In this document: in pieces, positions 22,421 through 33,580 of the stretch | Layout: every line of letters begins with the position of its first letter | How positions within the stretch are numbered: position 1 is the stretch's first letter | Origin: Apium graveolens | Taxonomy: Eukaryota > Streptophyta > Magnoliopsida > Apiales > Apiaceae | Direction of reading: 5' to 3' | Length of the DNA: 64,000 bases | Assembly (NCBI RefSeq): GCF_009905375.1 | Contig: NC_133650.1 | Span: forward strand, 65,227,669 to 65,291,668 | Notes under the pieces: model-generated | The model's input: the letters and a program-made list of their open reading frames with translations, nothing else | Database searches by the model: none | Told to the model about the DNA's origin: nothing | Made by a program: the position numbers and the translations under genes

Positions 22421-22769
22421 GCCTTTCGGTGTAAATAGAGGAACTGGTGGGGGAAGCAAGGGAGTCTCCTCAGCTATAACGTCTAAAGTCCTCTCAGAGT
22501 CTGAACTATCCGAGTCTGACCTGTTCTCCCGGGATGGAGAACTGGAAATCACTATGGGCCACTACCAACAATATAAATATACAGGAAAGACACAACAACG
22601 TTAAGGCAATTCTATCAAAACATCAATAGATGTCAGGGTAACATCGTCGGAACCCTCGACTGACTTTTAGGGTTGCTCCTCTAAATGAGTTGTTGACTCA
22701 TACTTTAGGACACACTTCCTATACCTTTTTGACTCAATCCTTAACCTAAATTAGGGACTTGAACCTATA
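22421..22769 (-). other. 5' untranslated leader of the Tekay-type element
   Basis: Between primer site and leader ORF. No supportable ORF; short plus-strand frames are antisense chance frames. Confidence 0.5.
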
Positions 22770-22781
22770 GCTCTGATACCA
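22770..22781 (-). promoter_or_regulatory. primer binding site, initiator Met tRNA
   Basis: On the minus strand TGGTATCAGAGC, the standard 12 nt complementary to the 3' end of plant initiator methionine tRNA. It lies 4 bases after the LTR end CCGTCA. Confidence 0.92.
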
Positions 22782-24616
22782 ACTATGACGGCCTCAACCC
22801 CGGGGTCAAGGGCTGACGTCAACAAAATATACCAACCACGAATACAAACTACTAATTAAACATTATTATATAAACACGACCCTAAACTAAGATCTGATAC
22901 AGGTTCAAGTATTATTTAGATTACAACACTACAACTAATTTATTCAACAACCCGGCACTCTAACTTATTACAGCAACTCATCAGACCTCATGGTCTGATA
23001 CAAACTACCTCTGAGGAGTCGGAACCGGAGGGGGCTGACGCTATATTCTGCCCTGGTCTAACTGGTCTTCTAGATATCTGCAACATATAAATACAAAACA
23101 AGCTGCAAGGGTAAGCAATCAATTGCTCAACAGTACCACTATATAAATAACAAGTAAAGCAGTGTATATTAAAACAGCATAGGAACATAAATCATAACTC
23201 GTTTACGAAAATAAGTAAAACAGGTATAAACTGGATATCAATAACTAGCATGCTCTATAAAAACGTATCATCAGTGGTGTGCTGTGTGAATATCAGAGTC
23301 CAATTTTAGCATGGTATTTTCATTTATAAATCCACTGTTCCATTACAGGAGACACAAAATCATCTGTTCCGTTACGGGAACCACTAAACCAAAATTAAAT
23401 TTATAATTAGACGAATCCTAGGGACAGCTGATCAGTCTATCCCACCACAACCTGTTCCGGAACTCAGAGACTAGCTAGGTCTCTGTCACGCTGGACTAAG
23501 CGGTTTAAATAGGGAGCGCAACTGACTTAGCCTCTTACGCAAAACTGTTGGGCCATTACGGGCCTCTTACGTAACCATCCAATATCTGATCCGTTTTATC
23601 CAGTTTTCCAAAATAAATTATACCTATCTCTTTTAAACAATTATACCACATCACACTTTCCAAAACCTTTCCAATTTTAATCACAATCTAGAGATAGGCA
23701 TTTTCAAAAGTCACTTTTCCCCCAGAACGTAAGTTAATAAACATATTTAAACACGGGGGATACGTAACTTAAAACGTTATGTTCCAGTACGTAAATTAAA
23801 TCAACAATTATTCATATATACTAAACCGTAAAAGAATTGTTCAAGGGTACGTTCCTCGCAAAGCTTTATAACTAACACTGGCTTGACTTTAGACCGACTT
23901 TAACTACTGGGTCCTTCAACTCGAACCTACAGAATCGAAACATCCTAGGTTAGAAGACAGCTTGACATATCCTCACTAGATAATTACCCAACGTTAATGA
24001 TTCTCGGCTCGTACATATTCGTATAATATTATACACGCAATAATAATACACGTAGCAATCAGGGTTCAATTTATATTTACAAATAATTTTCAGAAAATTT
24101 GGACAGCGACTCCTCTATTTATAGACCTACCCGTCGAAACATCAATCGACGTCAATTTCCCAACAAATCCAATTCACAATTTATAATCCAATACGACTCG
24201 TCATACAAATATTTATTTACGTTCCGAAAATAATTTGTACGAATCGTTTTATTTATTTAAAATATTTAGGACTCAGATACAGGTCATCACCGTCCACCGT
24301 CCGCTCGTATAAATTCATTGTGGACGGCGGCAAAATTTATTGGTGCCCAAAAATATTCGGGTGTTTGAATAAATTTCACCGATAATTAAATCGAATTCCC
24401 GCACGAAATTATATTTAATCACGCATAGTAATCATTTAATTCCTACATAAAAATGGAATTAAAAAAATTTAATAAAATAGTAAACCAACCACATCACAGA
24501 CTGCTCACAATATACACACATGCGCGTATAAGTCACGCGCCACCAGGAAGCAGGGCGGCCGGAAAAATAAGGCGTCAACACTGAATCAAGCGGTACACAA
24601 CCACACACATACACAG

Positions 24617-24636
24617 ATATATATATATATATATAT
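24617..24636. repeat. (AT)n microsatellite
   Basis: Twenty bases of alternating A/T within the LTR. Confidence 0.95.
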
Positions 24637-24792
24637 GCACACAACATCACACATACAGCAGAAATACAAGGAACAACAGCAAATGAGGAAGAACAGAACA
24701 CAATAGCGCCGACCAGACTCACCGGAAATAAACAAAGGAACCGAAGAAATAACAGGGAGGTAGAGGGAGGGAAAAGAAACTAAAAAATTAAT

Positions 24793-24811
24793 AGAGAGAG
24801 AGAGAGAGAGA
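24793..24811. repeat. (AG)n microsatellite
   Basis: Nineteen bases of alternating A/G within the LTR. Confidence 0.95.
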
Positions 24812-25659
24812 AAAGTCGACAAGAGAATCGAGGGAGAGAGCACAGATTGATGGAGATAAAACGGAGGAGGAGGAGTTCGAAGCACAGGGGTGAAGAGGGG
24901 GGGTATTGGGTTTATTTACTTTTTTTTAACCGAAATGTTCCGCCAAGGACACGTATCAACAGCTGCTCTGAGGAGTTAACACGTGTCCCGGTCCTCTGCG
25001 AGTCCGATTTCGTCCCGCTGTTTACTATAGAACGAATGGTCGCGCCTCTAAATAAAATTTTAAATCTTACCAAAACCATGAGAAAATGTCACAAATAATT
25101 CAAATCTATTAAAAATAAATTTTTCATAATTTTTAACTCATTTTTAAATCACACTTTATACCGGCAATTAACAATTAAACGAAATAACTCGCGGGTGAAT
25201 TTAATCTCAAAAATCTTCAAAATAATTTTAAAATTCTCATAATATTAAAAGCTAAATAAAATATGAGTTTCATAATTTTTGAGAAATTCCGGAATTAAAT
25301 ACTGATTTTTCAACTAAATGCAATCAGAAAATCATTTAAAGAGAAATAATTAATGAAATACTGAATTTTATAAAATCCCAAAAATAATTATTGAAATTAC
25401 GAAATCATAAAAAAAATTAGAGACAATCCAGGTATTTATGAAAATAAAATGCAATAAAATCACGTTTAAAAACGAAACAAAAATAATATGGTTTAACAAA
25501 TAATTATACGAATAATCCACGCAACCCAACAATCACATATAAATAGTAATAATTAAAGCACATCTGTCAAAATCAATACACAACTTTTTATTTAATTAAT
25601 TATGCAATAATTACACATTTAAATAATATAAAAATATATGAGTCGTTATGTAGAATCTA

Positions 25660-26095
25660 GTGAAGATTTCTTTACCAAGGATAGATAGATAAGTAGGAGC
25701 CACATTCCTGCCATGGAAAACAAATCTGAAAGAGCAGCTCCACCCGGTATCACGAATATGGATGAGGATTTGCTGAATCAAATCTCTGTACTGAGGATGG
25801 TTGTTCTAAGATGCAAACTGAATAGCAGCAAAAGCTTCCAGATTATCCGTCTCCAAAATGACCTTCGCAACCCCTTCAGTGTATGCCCTCCTTAGCCCAA
25901 TAAAGATGGCCCATAGTTGGCATGCAAGAAAAGTGAGGTTAGGAATTACTCCAGCCACACAGCTCAACATATTACCAGTGGAGGTACGAAGAACCACTCC
26001 TAAAACATTCCTATTTCCATTAGGCATCGGATTATCTAACCTAGTAGCATGCACATTCACTTTGAGTATCCCAGGGGTAGAGGGTGTCTAGTGGA
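25660..26095 (-). pseudogene. RNase H-like (RVT_3 type) domain remnant
   Basis: From about 26090 down: TPGILKVNVHATRLDNP, LGVVLRTSTGNMLSC, LACQLWAIFIGLRRAYTEG and VILETDNLEAFAAIQFAS. This is the layout of the plant RNase H-like family found in LINE-type and host reading frames (P-G-K-N-V-D, then E/Q on the helix, then E-T-D). The first catalytic Asp is His here (NVHAT). A stop at 25806-25808 interrupts, and the same frame continues RDLIQQILIHIRDTGWSCSF to about 25670, stopping beside the gypsy LTR. Either the gypsy element landed in it or the fragment ends there. Confidence 0.65.
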
Positions 26096-26451
26096 ACTCC
26101 ATGACAGAAAAACAAACAAAGAGAGAAGTAGACAGGTGAAGAAAGTATGTAATGTAACTCTGATCTACAGTCCTGTTTATATAGCCAAAGCCAGGAGGAA
26201 CCCTAGACAGGCATGCCCAATATAAAATAATGCAGTAAATTCCCCATGCAACTAGATCAACAAACCCAAAGCAACCATAATTATGATTTACTACCAAAAA
26301 TGACCCATCATAATTACTATTCAACTGCTCAACATAGATATAAAACAAAAGATCACCCATGCAGGGAAAAGTCAGCCTCCAAAAACTTGAAAGAACCACT
26401 TGGCCAATAGCTATGAGGAAGAGAAAATACCAGAAACCAAGACAGTATCTC
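26096..26451 (-). other. 3' flank of the LINE remnant
   Basis: No supportable gene. Lies between the LINE stop codon and the RNase H-like remnant; may be LINE 3' untranslated sequence. No poly-A tail was recognised. Confidence 0.4.
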
Positions 26452-28060
26452 TCAGATAAATAACCGTCCAAAATTACCACACCATCTCTCTAACAATTTT
26501 TCTCGATATACAACCTCTTTAGCCAGATCATCGGCTGTATTATTTCACTCCCTAGAAATATGTAAAATCTGGATATTATGAGAAAGATTTACACAATCTC
26601 TAATCTCTTCCCACAAGACATGATTATCTCCAAGACCAGCTTTTGCCTTTGTAAATATAATTTCCAGATATTTTGAATTTGTACAAATGATGTCAAGTTT
26701 AAAATTTAAAACTAAAGATCCTGCTTTCATCAAATGTATAATTGACTTAATTTCTGCTTCTAACGGATCTCTAACCATAATAGGTACTGAGAACACAAAA
26801 CAAATCTTCCTTTCACCATTCATAATAAAACCTCCAATACCACCCTTAGACTTATTCCAGGCTCCATCACAAAACCCCACCATTTTGTATACTGTAAAAA
26901 GTCTAGATATAAACTCTTTCATGCCTTCCTTTATCGCGTTAAGTATCGAACTACATGGATCAGCAAATCACAGGTTAACCTTGATATTAGATATCAATTT
27001 AGCATTCTCACTCCAAAAAAGAACTTCTTCTCTAATCTGATCAAAAATCCAATCTGAGTTCGACTTAGACTTCTGATAAACCAACAAATTTCTTTCTTTC
27101 CAAATGTGCCATGAAGTGACTGCAATTGTGATTTGCCAAATCTTAGACCAAGAAAACTTGTTTACCACATATAACAGTTCAGTCAAAAAATCACGGTTCA
27201 TATTACCCACAACAATTTTGATTCTCCACCACTTACTCACCAACAACCAGATTCCACTAGCTTCCTTACATTCCCATAAAATATGCCTCTAGTCCTTCTC
27301 TCCATTCATGCATGCCATGCAAGTTGTATCATGAATAAACATTCTACAGGATGGAAACACTTTAGTAGGAAGAATTTTATGAATCACCTTCCACAAGAAT
27401 ACCTTTAATTTATTGGGAATTTTGATTTTCTAATTCATGCTAAAAATCTCTTGACCATTACTTCATTCATAATTCGATTATAGCAATAACCAACTGAAAA
27501 ATTGCCTCCATTACTCCAATGACACATATCCTTGTATTTCATCAGTTTAACATACTCCACCAGATTACTGACCTGCTGCAACGCAACTCAATAAGCTCCC
27601 ACCCGAGCAACTGTCTACTCCATTTATCTGTTTGATTATTAAACAACTCCCGTTGTTTCACAGTATTACCCAAAGTCTCATCTTTGATACCGTATTACCC
27701 AAAGTCTCATCTTTGATACCAGAGTTATCTCCTATCTGCTAGTTGAATTCTTTTTGATCAATCAAATACTTCACCTTATCGTTGATTGAAAGATTCCAAA
27801 TGTGTTTAAACGTCCCTGACATTAAACCTATATGAGTCAAAGGATCAAATTAAAAATCTTCCCCATTTATAAAGAATAAAATTAATCCACTTATTCCCTT
27901 TTTTTGTGAAACACCCACCACCATTTAGCCAAAAGTGCTAAATTCCTTGCCTCAAAAGACCTAAACTACCATTCTTCTTGTTATCACATACTATCTCCCA
28001 CTTAATCAGATGTAACCCTTTCTTAGTACCATTATAAGCTGTTTGGAGCTGTTAAAATCC
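26452..28060 (-). pseudogene. 3' part of a LINE (L1-type) ORF2: RT end, zf-RVT, RNase H
   Basis: From 28060 down: HLIKWEIVCDNKKNGSLGL, the strand just after the RT thumb in plant LINEs. Then a damaged stretch, then the zinc-binding reverse-transcriptase-associated domain (KLKVFLWKVIHKILPTKVF, CMACMNGEKD, ILWECKEASGIWL, SWHIWKERNLLVYQKSKS). RNase H follows with GFCDGAWNKSKGGIGGF, PLEAEIKSI, ICTNSKYLE (third Asp is Asn) and NTADDLAKEV. The last in-frame stop is at 26452. Stops interrupt at about 27290, 26965 and 26543 (W to TGA); 27460-27900 has frameshifts. The 5' end is missing, as usual for LINE copies. Confidence 0.78.
27663..27720. repeat. exact 29-bp tandem duplication
   Basis: 27663-27691 and 27692-27720 are identical (GTATTACCCAAAGTCTC...). 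It falls in the LINE remnant and shifts its frame. Confidence 0.9.
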
Positions 28061-28192
28061 GGGTCTGCTTTTCCGAAAATGGTTTTTGGCAAAAAGAACT
28101 ATCGCGTAGCAAGACCAAAAAAATTCCTTACTCTGTTTGTAACACTCATTATTTTACAGTTTTTTTCTCAACACGCATTTTAAATTTATTAT

Positions 28193-28563
28193 TGTAGAAT
28201 ATAAGAACAGATTTAATGTATATATATTTATAAGCACGTGTAATAAACACCCAATAAACACTTATTTTGGAAGAAATAGGAAGACATTTTTTTATTAAAT
28301 CTTAGAGAAACATAAAACAACTTACAGGTCTAATATATAGACTAATAAAGATAATGGCTACAAATAAGCAACCTTCTCCTGAAAAAACTAAAACACTCTC
28401 ATCACCCCATGACTCTCCTAAAATAGCTCAACTAAAACAAATGACCAAGCCTGAACTACATGACTAACTACGTGACTAACTACGTGACTAACTAGGTGAC
28501 TAAATATTACCCTAAATAATTAAAACATGGAGTAAACGTATAATTTAGATTAAATTCCCAACA
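28193..28563 (-). repeat. 3' LTR of the gag-only element, 371 bp
   Basis: Plus-strand ends TGTAGAATATAAG and AATTCCCAACA. It is about 20 bp longer than its partner because of a short duplicated GTGACTAACTAC segment near 28470-28490. Confidence 0.9.
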
Positions 28564-28619
28564 ATCTCCCCCTTAATCTAAATTTTCCTCAACAAATACT
28601 AGCAGCCCGTAAGGCTTTT

Positions 28620-28775
28620 AACCTAGCCCGTGTGGCTTTCAACTTTTCTGCCCGTTTGGCACTTCAACATAGCCCGTCTGGCCTTTTCTTTGCCCGTATG
28701 GCATGTCTTGTTTACCTGCCTGGCATTTCTTATTTGCCCATCTGGCATTTCTTATTTTCCCGTCTGGCATGCTAC
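28620..28775 (-). repeat. degenerate tandem repeat, GCCCGTCTGGC units
   Basis: About seven copies of an 18-27 bp unit built on GCCCGT(C/T)TGGC(A/T) followed by a T-rich spacer, between gag and the 3' LTR of the gag-only element. On the element's own strand the core reads ATGCCAGACGGGCAAA. Confidence 0.75.
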
Positions 28776-28829
28776 TTCTGTCTATAACAAAGCCGGTTCA
28801 TCATCATCCACATGTGTGAGGTTCACTTC

Positions 28830-29627
28830 TTATTTCCGTTCCTTGTCTTGTCTTTGTTTATAACATTCTGCAACGTAGTGGCCAAAGATGTTACAGTTGT
28901 AGCATTTTATTTTGCTCTTGTCACGTCCACCATTTCTATTATATGATCATCCACGGGATCTTGCCTTCCATTCTTCCTGAGTTAACAACAGCTGATTTCC
29001 ATTGTCTTCAACATGTCCACGAATCTTCTCTTCATGAGCTCTTAGCCTCCCGATTAACTGCTCAACAGACATGTTGTCCAAGTCACCAAATTGTTCAACA
29101 GTTGAAGCAATCTGCAGAAATTTTGGTGAGACTGCTCGTAGTAATTTTTTCACAACATAGGACTCTTCCACTTTATCTCCCAGAGCTCGAATATTACTTA
29201 CAATATTATTCAATTTCATGGAGAAATTATCGATATTTTCTGTCTCTTTCATGTTGAGAGCTTCAAACTCGGACCTAAGAGTCTGCACTTTTGCTTTCTG
29301 AACACGATCAGTTCCGACACACATTATTTTGATAGCATCCCAAGCCTCTTTGGCTGTATCTTTCTCCGCCACGGACAACAATATGTCTTCTGGAATTCCC
29401 TGATAAATGGCTGTCAATGCCACATTATCCTGCCTTGGATCCATTACACCCTTTGGGTCGCTATTCTCAATAGCTTCCCAGACGCCTTGTGCCCGCATGA
29501 ATACCTTCATTTTTAACGACCACACCGTGTAATTGTTTTTGGCCAACATAGGATAACTGAGTCCGACAACACCTTCCTTCATCTTTGGCACGTCCATGCT
29601 TGTTTTCCTCGCCATGTACTTGGGCAT
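28830..29627 (-). pseudogene. copia-type gag of the gag-only element, one nonsense codon
   Basis: Capsid-type protein that would form virus-like particles. From the ATG at 29627: MPKYMARKTSMDVPKMKEG, YTVWSLKMKVFMRAQGVWEA and EAWDAIKIMCVGTDRVQKA, the UBN2-type copia gag core, then LNNIVSNIRALGDKVEES. A TGA at 28947-28949 replaces a Trp codon (SRG*SYN). The same frame goes on to a CCHC zinc knuckle, CYNCNIFGHYVAEC, and ends with TAA at 28830-28832. With one nonsense change in 266 codons this is among the best-preserved genes in the window. Confidence 0.9.
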
Positions 29628-29637
29628 AAACTACCTA

Positions 29638-29650
29638 GCTCGGATATCAA
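29638..29650 (-). promoter_or_regulatory. degenerate primer binding site
   Basis: TTGATATCCGAGC on the minus strand, against the standard TTGGTATCAGAGC: two mismatches. It lies one base past the LTR end. Confidence 0.6.
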
Positions 29651-29651
29651 G

Positions 29652-30002
29652 TGTAGAATATAAGAACAGATTTAATGTATATATATTTATAAGCATGTGT
29701 AATAAACACACAATAAACACTTATTTTGGAAGAAATAGTAAGACATTTTGTTATTAAATCTTAGAGAAACATAAAACAACTTACAGGTCTAATATATAGA
29801 CTAATAAAGATAATGGCTACAAATAAGCAACCTTCTCCTGAAAAAACTAAAACACTCCCATCACCCCATGACTCTCTTAAAATAGTTTAACTAAAACAAA
29901 TGACCAAGTCTGAACTAACTACGTGACTAACCAGGTGACTAAATATTACCCTAAATAATTAAAACATGGAGTAAACATATAATTTAGATTAAATTCCCAA
30001 CA
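29652..30002 (-). repeat. 5' LTR of the gag-only element, 351 bp
   Basis: Same ends as the other copy and very similar by eye, with substitutions such as CACGTG versus CATGTG and one indel. Confidence 0.9.
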
Positions 30003-30182
30003 ATTATAATATTAATTCCATAATTCAGTTTTAAATTTTTTAAAAAAAAAATTGGAACAACATATTTTTATTTAGTAGAAAAAAAACAAAATAATTTAGG
30101 AAACTATATATACTTTAACGGAGTCTTAAAACGCGTGTCTAGCCCATCCCAATGTAAAGAATCTAATGATACGAGGGGAGTA

Positions 30183-30771
30183 TATATGATATAATTCATA
30201 ATCACTTGTTGCACAATATTTAAATGTAAGTAATAAAAATGTGTGGAGAGCGAATACGGAAAAAGTTGGCGAGCGAAGTAATTTTTTGTACTTTAAATAG
30301 TTGGAAATTCAGGATCCTATTTGTTTATACTTTTTTTCTCCCATTTTTTTTATACAATTCACTTTTTGGGACGTATATCTCAATTGTATATGTTCAAAAA
30401 ATAAATTAGTTTTATAATATAAAAAAAAAAGTAATCACATTCACTTGCGTTCACTAATTTCTTCCATTATATTCACTTTATACATTAAATTAATTGGTCC
30501 CATCATTTTTCTCATTTTTTTTATTTTTCTCACTAAACTATTATTTTTAACTTTCGTGTCACACCCCCTATATATGTATATCATTAAACGGGATGAAGAG
30601 AATATTATTTTAAAAATAATTAATAGAGTTACTCAATTACCTTGTTTTTTTGTTTCCGCCAAAGAGCGTCTCAAATACAAGAAACTCATTGCATAAAATT
30701 GTGCCACAGAGACAAATATAGAGATCTATATTCAGAAAACCATCTCCAACATCTCTGACACCAACAAATTG
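30183..30771. other. AT-rich sequence, no gene
   Basis: No coding signal on either strand; short T-rich frames only. Confidence 0.5.
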
Positions 30772-31335
30772 TAGCTGACAGTTCACGTGGTTGGTATACT
30801 TTTGTGTCTGGTACTTGGGTATGTTTCGTGTAATGAAGGGAAAACACATATCTGACTCGTTTAGGATTCGTGTACTCAAGGATAAACACATATATGTAAT
30901 TCATCGTTTTATGTTCGTTTCATATTTGTTTCGTGTACATTTTGTGTATAAAAATAAATAAATTAATTAATATATATATATATAATATTATATAGTTGGA
31001 TATAATTTTACATATATATTTAATATATATATACATATAACGGTATATTTTTGGATATATTTTTATAAATATATATATGAATTTTATGTATATATATAAT
31101 ATTGAAGCAATATGTATATTCATATAAATAAATATATAAATATTAAAAAATTATTAATAAATTTATTATTTTGTGTACTTTCATGTCGTGTCGTGTATAC
31201 GTCGTGTATACAAGGGTAAACACAAATCTGTACCCATTTAGATTTCGTGTTCTTTCGTGTCGTATTCTTTCGTGTTCGTGTACCAAAAGCTGAAGACATA
31301 TGCATTTATATCGTGTCGTATACGAAATTGCCGCT
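30772..31335. mobile_element. CGTGT-rich DNA element with inverted ends, decayed
   Basis: Starts GTAGCTGACAGTTCACGTG and ends CGTATACGAAATTGCCGCT, weak inverted repeats of each other (AGC-G-CA-TT-CGT). The inside has many TCGTGT/ATTCGTGT words near both ends and an AT core. Elements of this look are common non-autonomous DNA transposons in plants. No clear target duplication was found. Confidence 0.35.
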
Positions 31336-32787
31336 CAACCTACAATCCTTACCTAAAAATTTAGGCTAGAGAAAATGAATTAAAGAGCCATTTTGCTTTC
31401 CTGTTATGCTTGTATTTGTGGTATTGTTATTTGTGAATTTGATTCAAAAAATATTTAATATATTTTTTAATATTTAGTAACTTGAATTTTGATTTATTTT
31501 TTTAGAAAAAATATTTAATATAATTATATATTTAAGTAAATATTTTATATAAAGGTTATTACAAATTTATTTTATCAATAAATATATATTATGAGTTATG
31601 AGTTATTGGTAAATAGTAATAAATTAGAATATTTTGGTTAGTGTCAAACTAACAAACCACTAATTAAATAATGTTAAAATATCATATTTGAAAATATATG
31701 CAACCAATACAAGACTATAATTAACGTCACTGAAATTTAGCCAAAAAAAGGTCACTGAAGTAAAACTACCTTTCATTATTGAATTAATTCTGTTTTTTTT
31801 TCAAAAAAAAAAAGTAAAACTGCCTTTTATTCTCTTCCCGGAATGAAAATAAAGAAGACTATCGAAGATGCTAAAACATATTCTTAAGTATGTTAACACC
31901 TTCTAATTTGGATTGAGCCATTACTCATTAGTATATCCAAGTTTGCACTGTCTACTCCTAATTTTATGTTATTTTAATTTGAGGATTTGACATTATTACA
32001 TATTTTGATATATTTTGACCGTACTGTTAAAAAATATAATTTTTAAATTTTATTATGAATTAAAATATTTATTATCTATTTTTCTTTAAAAAAATTATAA
32101 AAATATTTCCAACTATCCGGTCAAAACACATTGAAATCTATATTATACTATTATAAGCGAAACATGGTTACGTTTGTTCGGTCGGTTAACACCTTCCTAA
32201 AAAGTATGTTAACATCTTCCAAAATAAAGTTTAAATAAATATAATTTAGCTAAAAAATTAAATATGTATATGATATAACTATAATCTCTATAAATTATTA
32301 TCCAACTTGACTTATAATCGCACTCAACTTCTATATTATCTCTTTTGTATGGAAACAAAAACCTTCAAAAAAAAATTTTGCAATTTAAATTATAATATAA
32401 CAAAATAATTAATAAATCAAGAAAAAATAAAAAATAATACAAAATTATCCACATATACCATTATTATTCAAAACTCCCACTTTCCTGTGGTGCGGTATCT
32501 ACACCTGCGCAGCGTAGTAGGGGGACATTTTAAGATTTTAACTATCTAATTTTTAAATTATTTAATAATATAATACATACAAAATAAGTATTTATAAAAC
32601 CTCACATAAAAAACTGAGGGAATATTCTGGTTCAAAGTACGACCCGGAGAGGTTGATAAATAAAAAGTCACTTCCTTATGTCATCCTAATCTTAAATTCT
32701 CAAATTCATTTTTGTCGATAAAATTAAAAAAAAATGCTAAACTGTCCGATTAGATCCAAAATAGTTTTCAAATATTAAGTGTCATTA
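31336..32787. other. AT-rich sequence, no gene
   Basis: Nothing supportable. TATGTTAACACCTTC occurs at about 31889 and, with changes, twice near 32180-32220, which hints at a small decayed repeat. Confidence 0.5.
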
Positions 32788-32796
32788 CCTAGTTAC

Positions 32797-33471
32797 ATGG
32801 TTCTAAAAATCGGACAAATCACCGATAAATTGGCTCGGTAATCAGGGATCAGAAGGTGGCCGATCTGATATGGCAAAATCCCCGGAAAAACGTTTTCCGG
32901 TTAACCGAGTTAAAATTGGCGAAAATCTGATCAACGCCGGTAGAAATCAGGTCGATTGGTGAATAAATTTTCTACTAAAAACTTGCAGATGGAAGAGTAG
33001 AAGAGGAGGAAACATGTGTATACATATGTAAATGAATAAAGAGAAACGAAGGGGAAGATGATGCTCAAAATCCAAAACAATTGTTTTTTTATTAAAAAGA
33101 AATACACATAACTTTGTGTTAAGTTTGATGTGCACGGCACTTCCCTGCCACATCATATACTCACATAATCGCGTGTAATTCTTAAAAAGGATAATACATA
33201 TCAATTATAATAATATAATCGTATAATATGAAGTTACAAGAGTCAGATTTGCATAAATTTATATTCAAAATTGTTTATTTAAATAATTAAAAAACATCTT
33301 AAATTTAAAATAATATTTAATAATCATTAAATTATATATAAATATTAAATATTATTAAAATATATCCGATTTTTGTTCGGATTAATCCTTGTTATTAATC
33401 CTCGATTTGCCAATTAATTCTTATAAGGTCATGCTATCGATCTTCCCCGATTACTGATTTTTGAAACACTT
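32797..33471. mobile_element. non-autonomous DNA transposon, 675 bp, with 9-bp flanking duplication
   Basis: CCTAGTTAC flanks both sides (32788-32796 and 33472-33480). The ends are imperfect inverted repeats: GGTTCTAAAAATCGG at the left and, as reverse complement of the right end, GTGTTTCAAAAATCAG. The interior near both ends is rich in GATTAATC/CCGATT words. A 9-bp duplication fits Mutator-like elements; 8 bp would fit hAT. The ORF on the minus strand (33204-32931) has no recognisable domain. Confidence 0.65.
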
Positions 33472-33502
33472 CCTAGTTACGATGCAAGTAAAAAAATAAA
33501 CT

Positions 33503-33580
33503 CTCTTATATTCGCATTAAATGCATCAATTAAAATAATCACTCTTATATTGACATTAAATGCACCAATTAAAATAGTCA
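33503..33580. repeat. 39-bp tandem duplication
   Basis: 33503-33541 and 33542-33580 match except at a few positions (CTCTTATATTCGCATTAA versus CTCTTATATTGACATTAA). Confidence 0.85.

Larger units (their letters stand above)
16646..25650 (-). mobile_element. Ty3-gypsy chromovirus, Tekay-type
   Basis: Read on the minus strand: 5' LTR, initiator-Met primer site, leader ORF, gag with zinc knuckles, protease, RT, RNase H, integrase, chromodomain-like end, polypurine tract, 3' LTR stub. Domain order RT-RNase H-integrase makes it Ty3-gypsy. The chromodomain-type end (RPIHILDRKEHVLRNK, WRNPRVEGSTWELES) and the AACGACTC LTR start fit the Tekay/Del lineage. Coding capacity is destroyed by stops and frameshifts. 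The 3' LTR keeps only about 265 bp of some 2865, so no target duplication can be tested. Confidence 0.85.
22786..25650 (-). repeat. 5' LTR of the Tekay-type element, about 2.86 kb
   Basis: The inner end is fixed by the primer site. The outer end (about 25649) is where similarity to the 3' LTR stub stops. It holds no supportable gene; minus-strand ORFs at 24459-24885 are pyrimidine-rich leader sequence. Contains (AT)n at 24617-24636 and (GA)n at 24793-24811, the latter a CT-rich leader on the minus strand, consistent with the transcribed R/U5 region. Confidence 0.8.
28193..30002 (-). mobile_element. gag-only LTR retrotransposon, 1.8 kb (TR-GAG type)
   Basis: Two LTRs (28193-28563 and 29652-30002) flank a 1088-bp interior that codes only for a copia-type gag. 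The target duplication ATTAT is perfect (28188-28192 and 30003-30007). On the minus strand a degenerate initiator-Met primer site follows the 5' LTR, and a polypurine tract (TTAAGGGGGAGAT, about 28564-28576) precedes the 3' LTR. No protease, integrase or RT is present, so it must use enzymes of another element. This matches the class described as TR-GAG non-autonomous elements. Confidence 0.88.
28131..30180. mobile_element. Stowaway-like MITE split by a gag-only LTR element
   Basis: Left piece 28131-28192 starts CTCTGTTTGTAACACTC after TA; right piece 30008-30180 ends ATACGAGGGGAG before TA (30181-30182). The ends are imperfect inverted repeats (CTC...GTAACA versus CTCCCCTCGTATCA) and the TA flank fits Tc1/mariner-derived Stowaway elements. 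The inner A/T-rich part resembles the MITE at 34179-34426. Removing 28193-30007 joins the two pieces to a MITE of about 235 bp. Confidence 0.45.

Noticed and set aside
22770..22781. Possible tRNA gene
   Set aside because: Only the 12-nt complement of the tRNA 3' end is present, with no cloverleaf around it; it is a primer binding site.
24459..24885. Two minus-strand ORFs of 87 and 99 codons in the Tekay-type LTR
   Set aside because: Low-complexity Ser/Leu/Ile and microsatellite-derived residues from (AT)n and (CT)n; they fit an untranslated leader.
26088..26480. 130-codon minus-strand ORF beside the LINE
   Set aside because: Overlaps the LINE stop region in another frame, lacks any domain, and the true LINE frame is recognisable next to it.
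30920..31305. Ile/Tyr-rich ORFs on the minus strand
   Set aside because: Simple translation of (TA)n-rich DNA, no domain.
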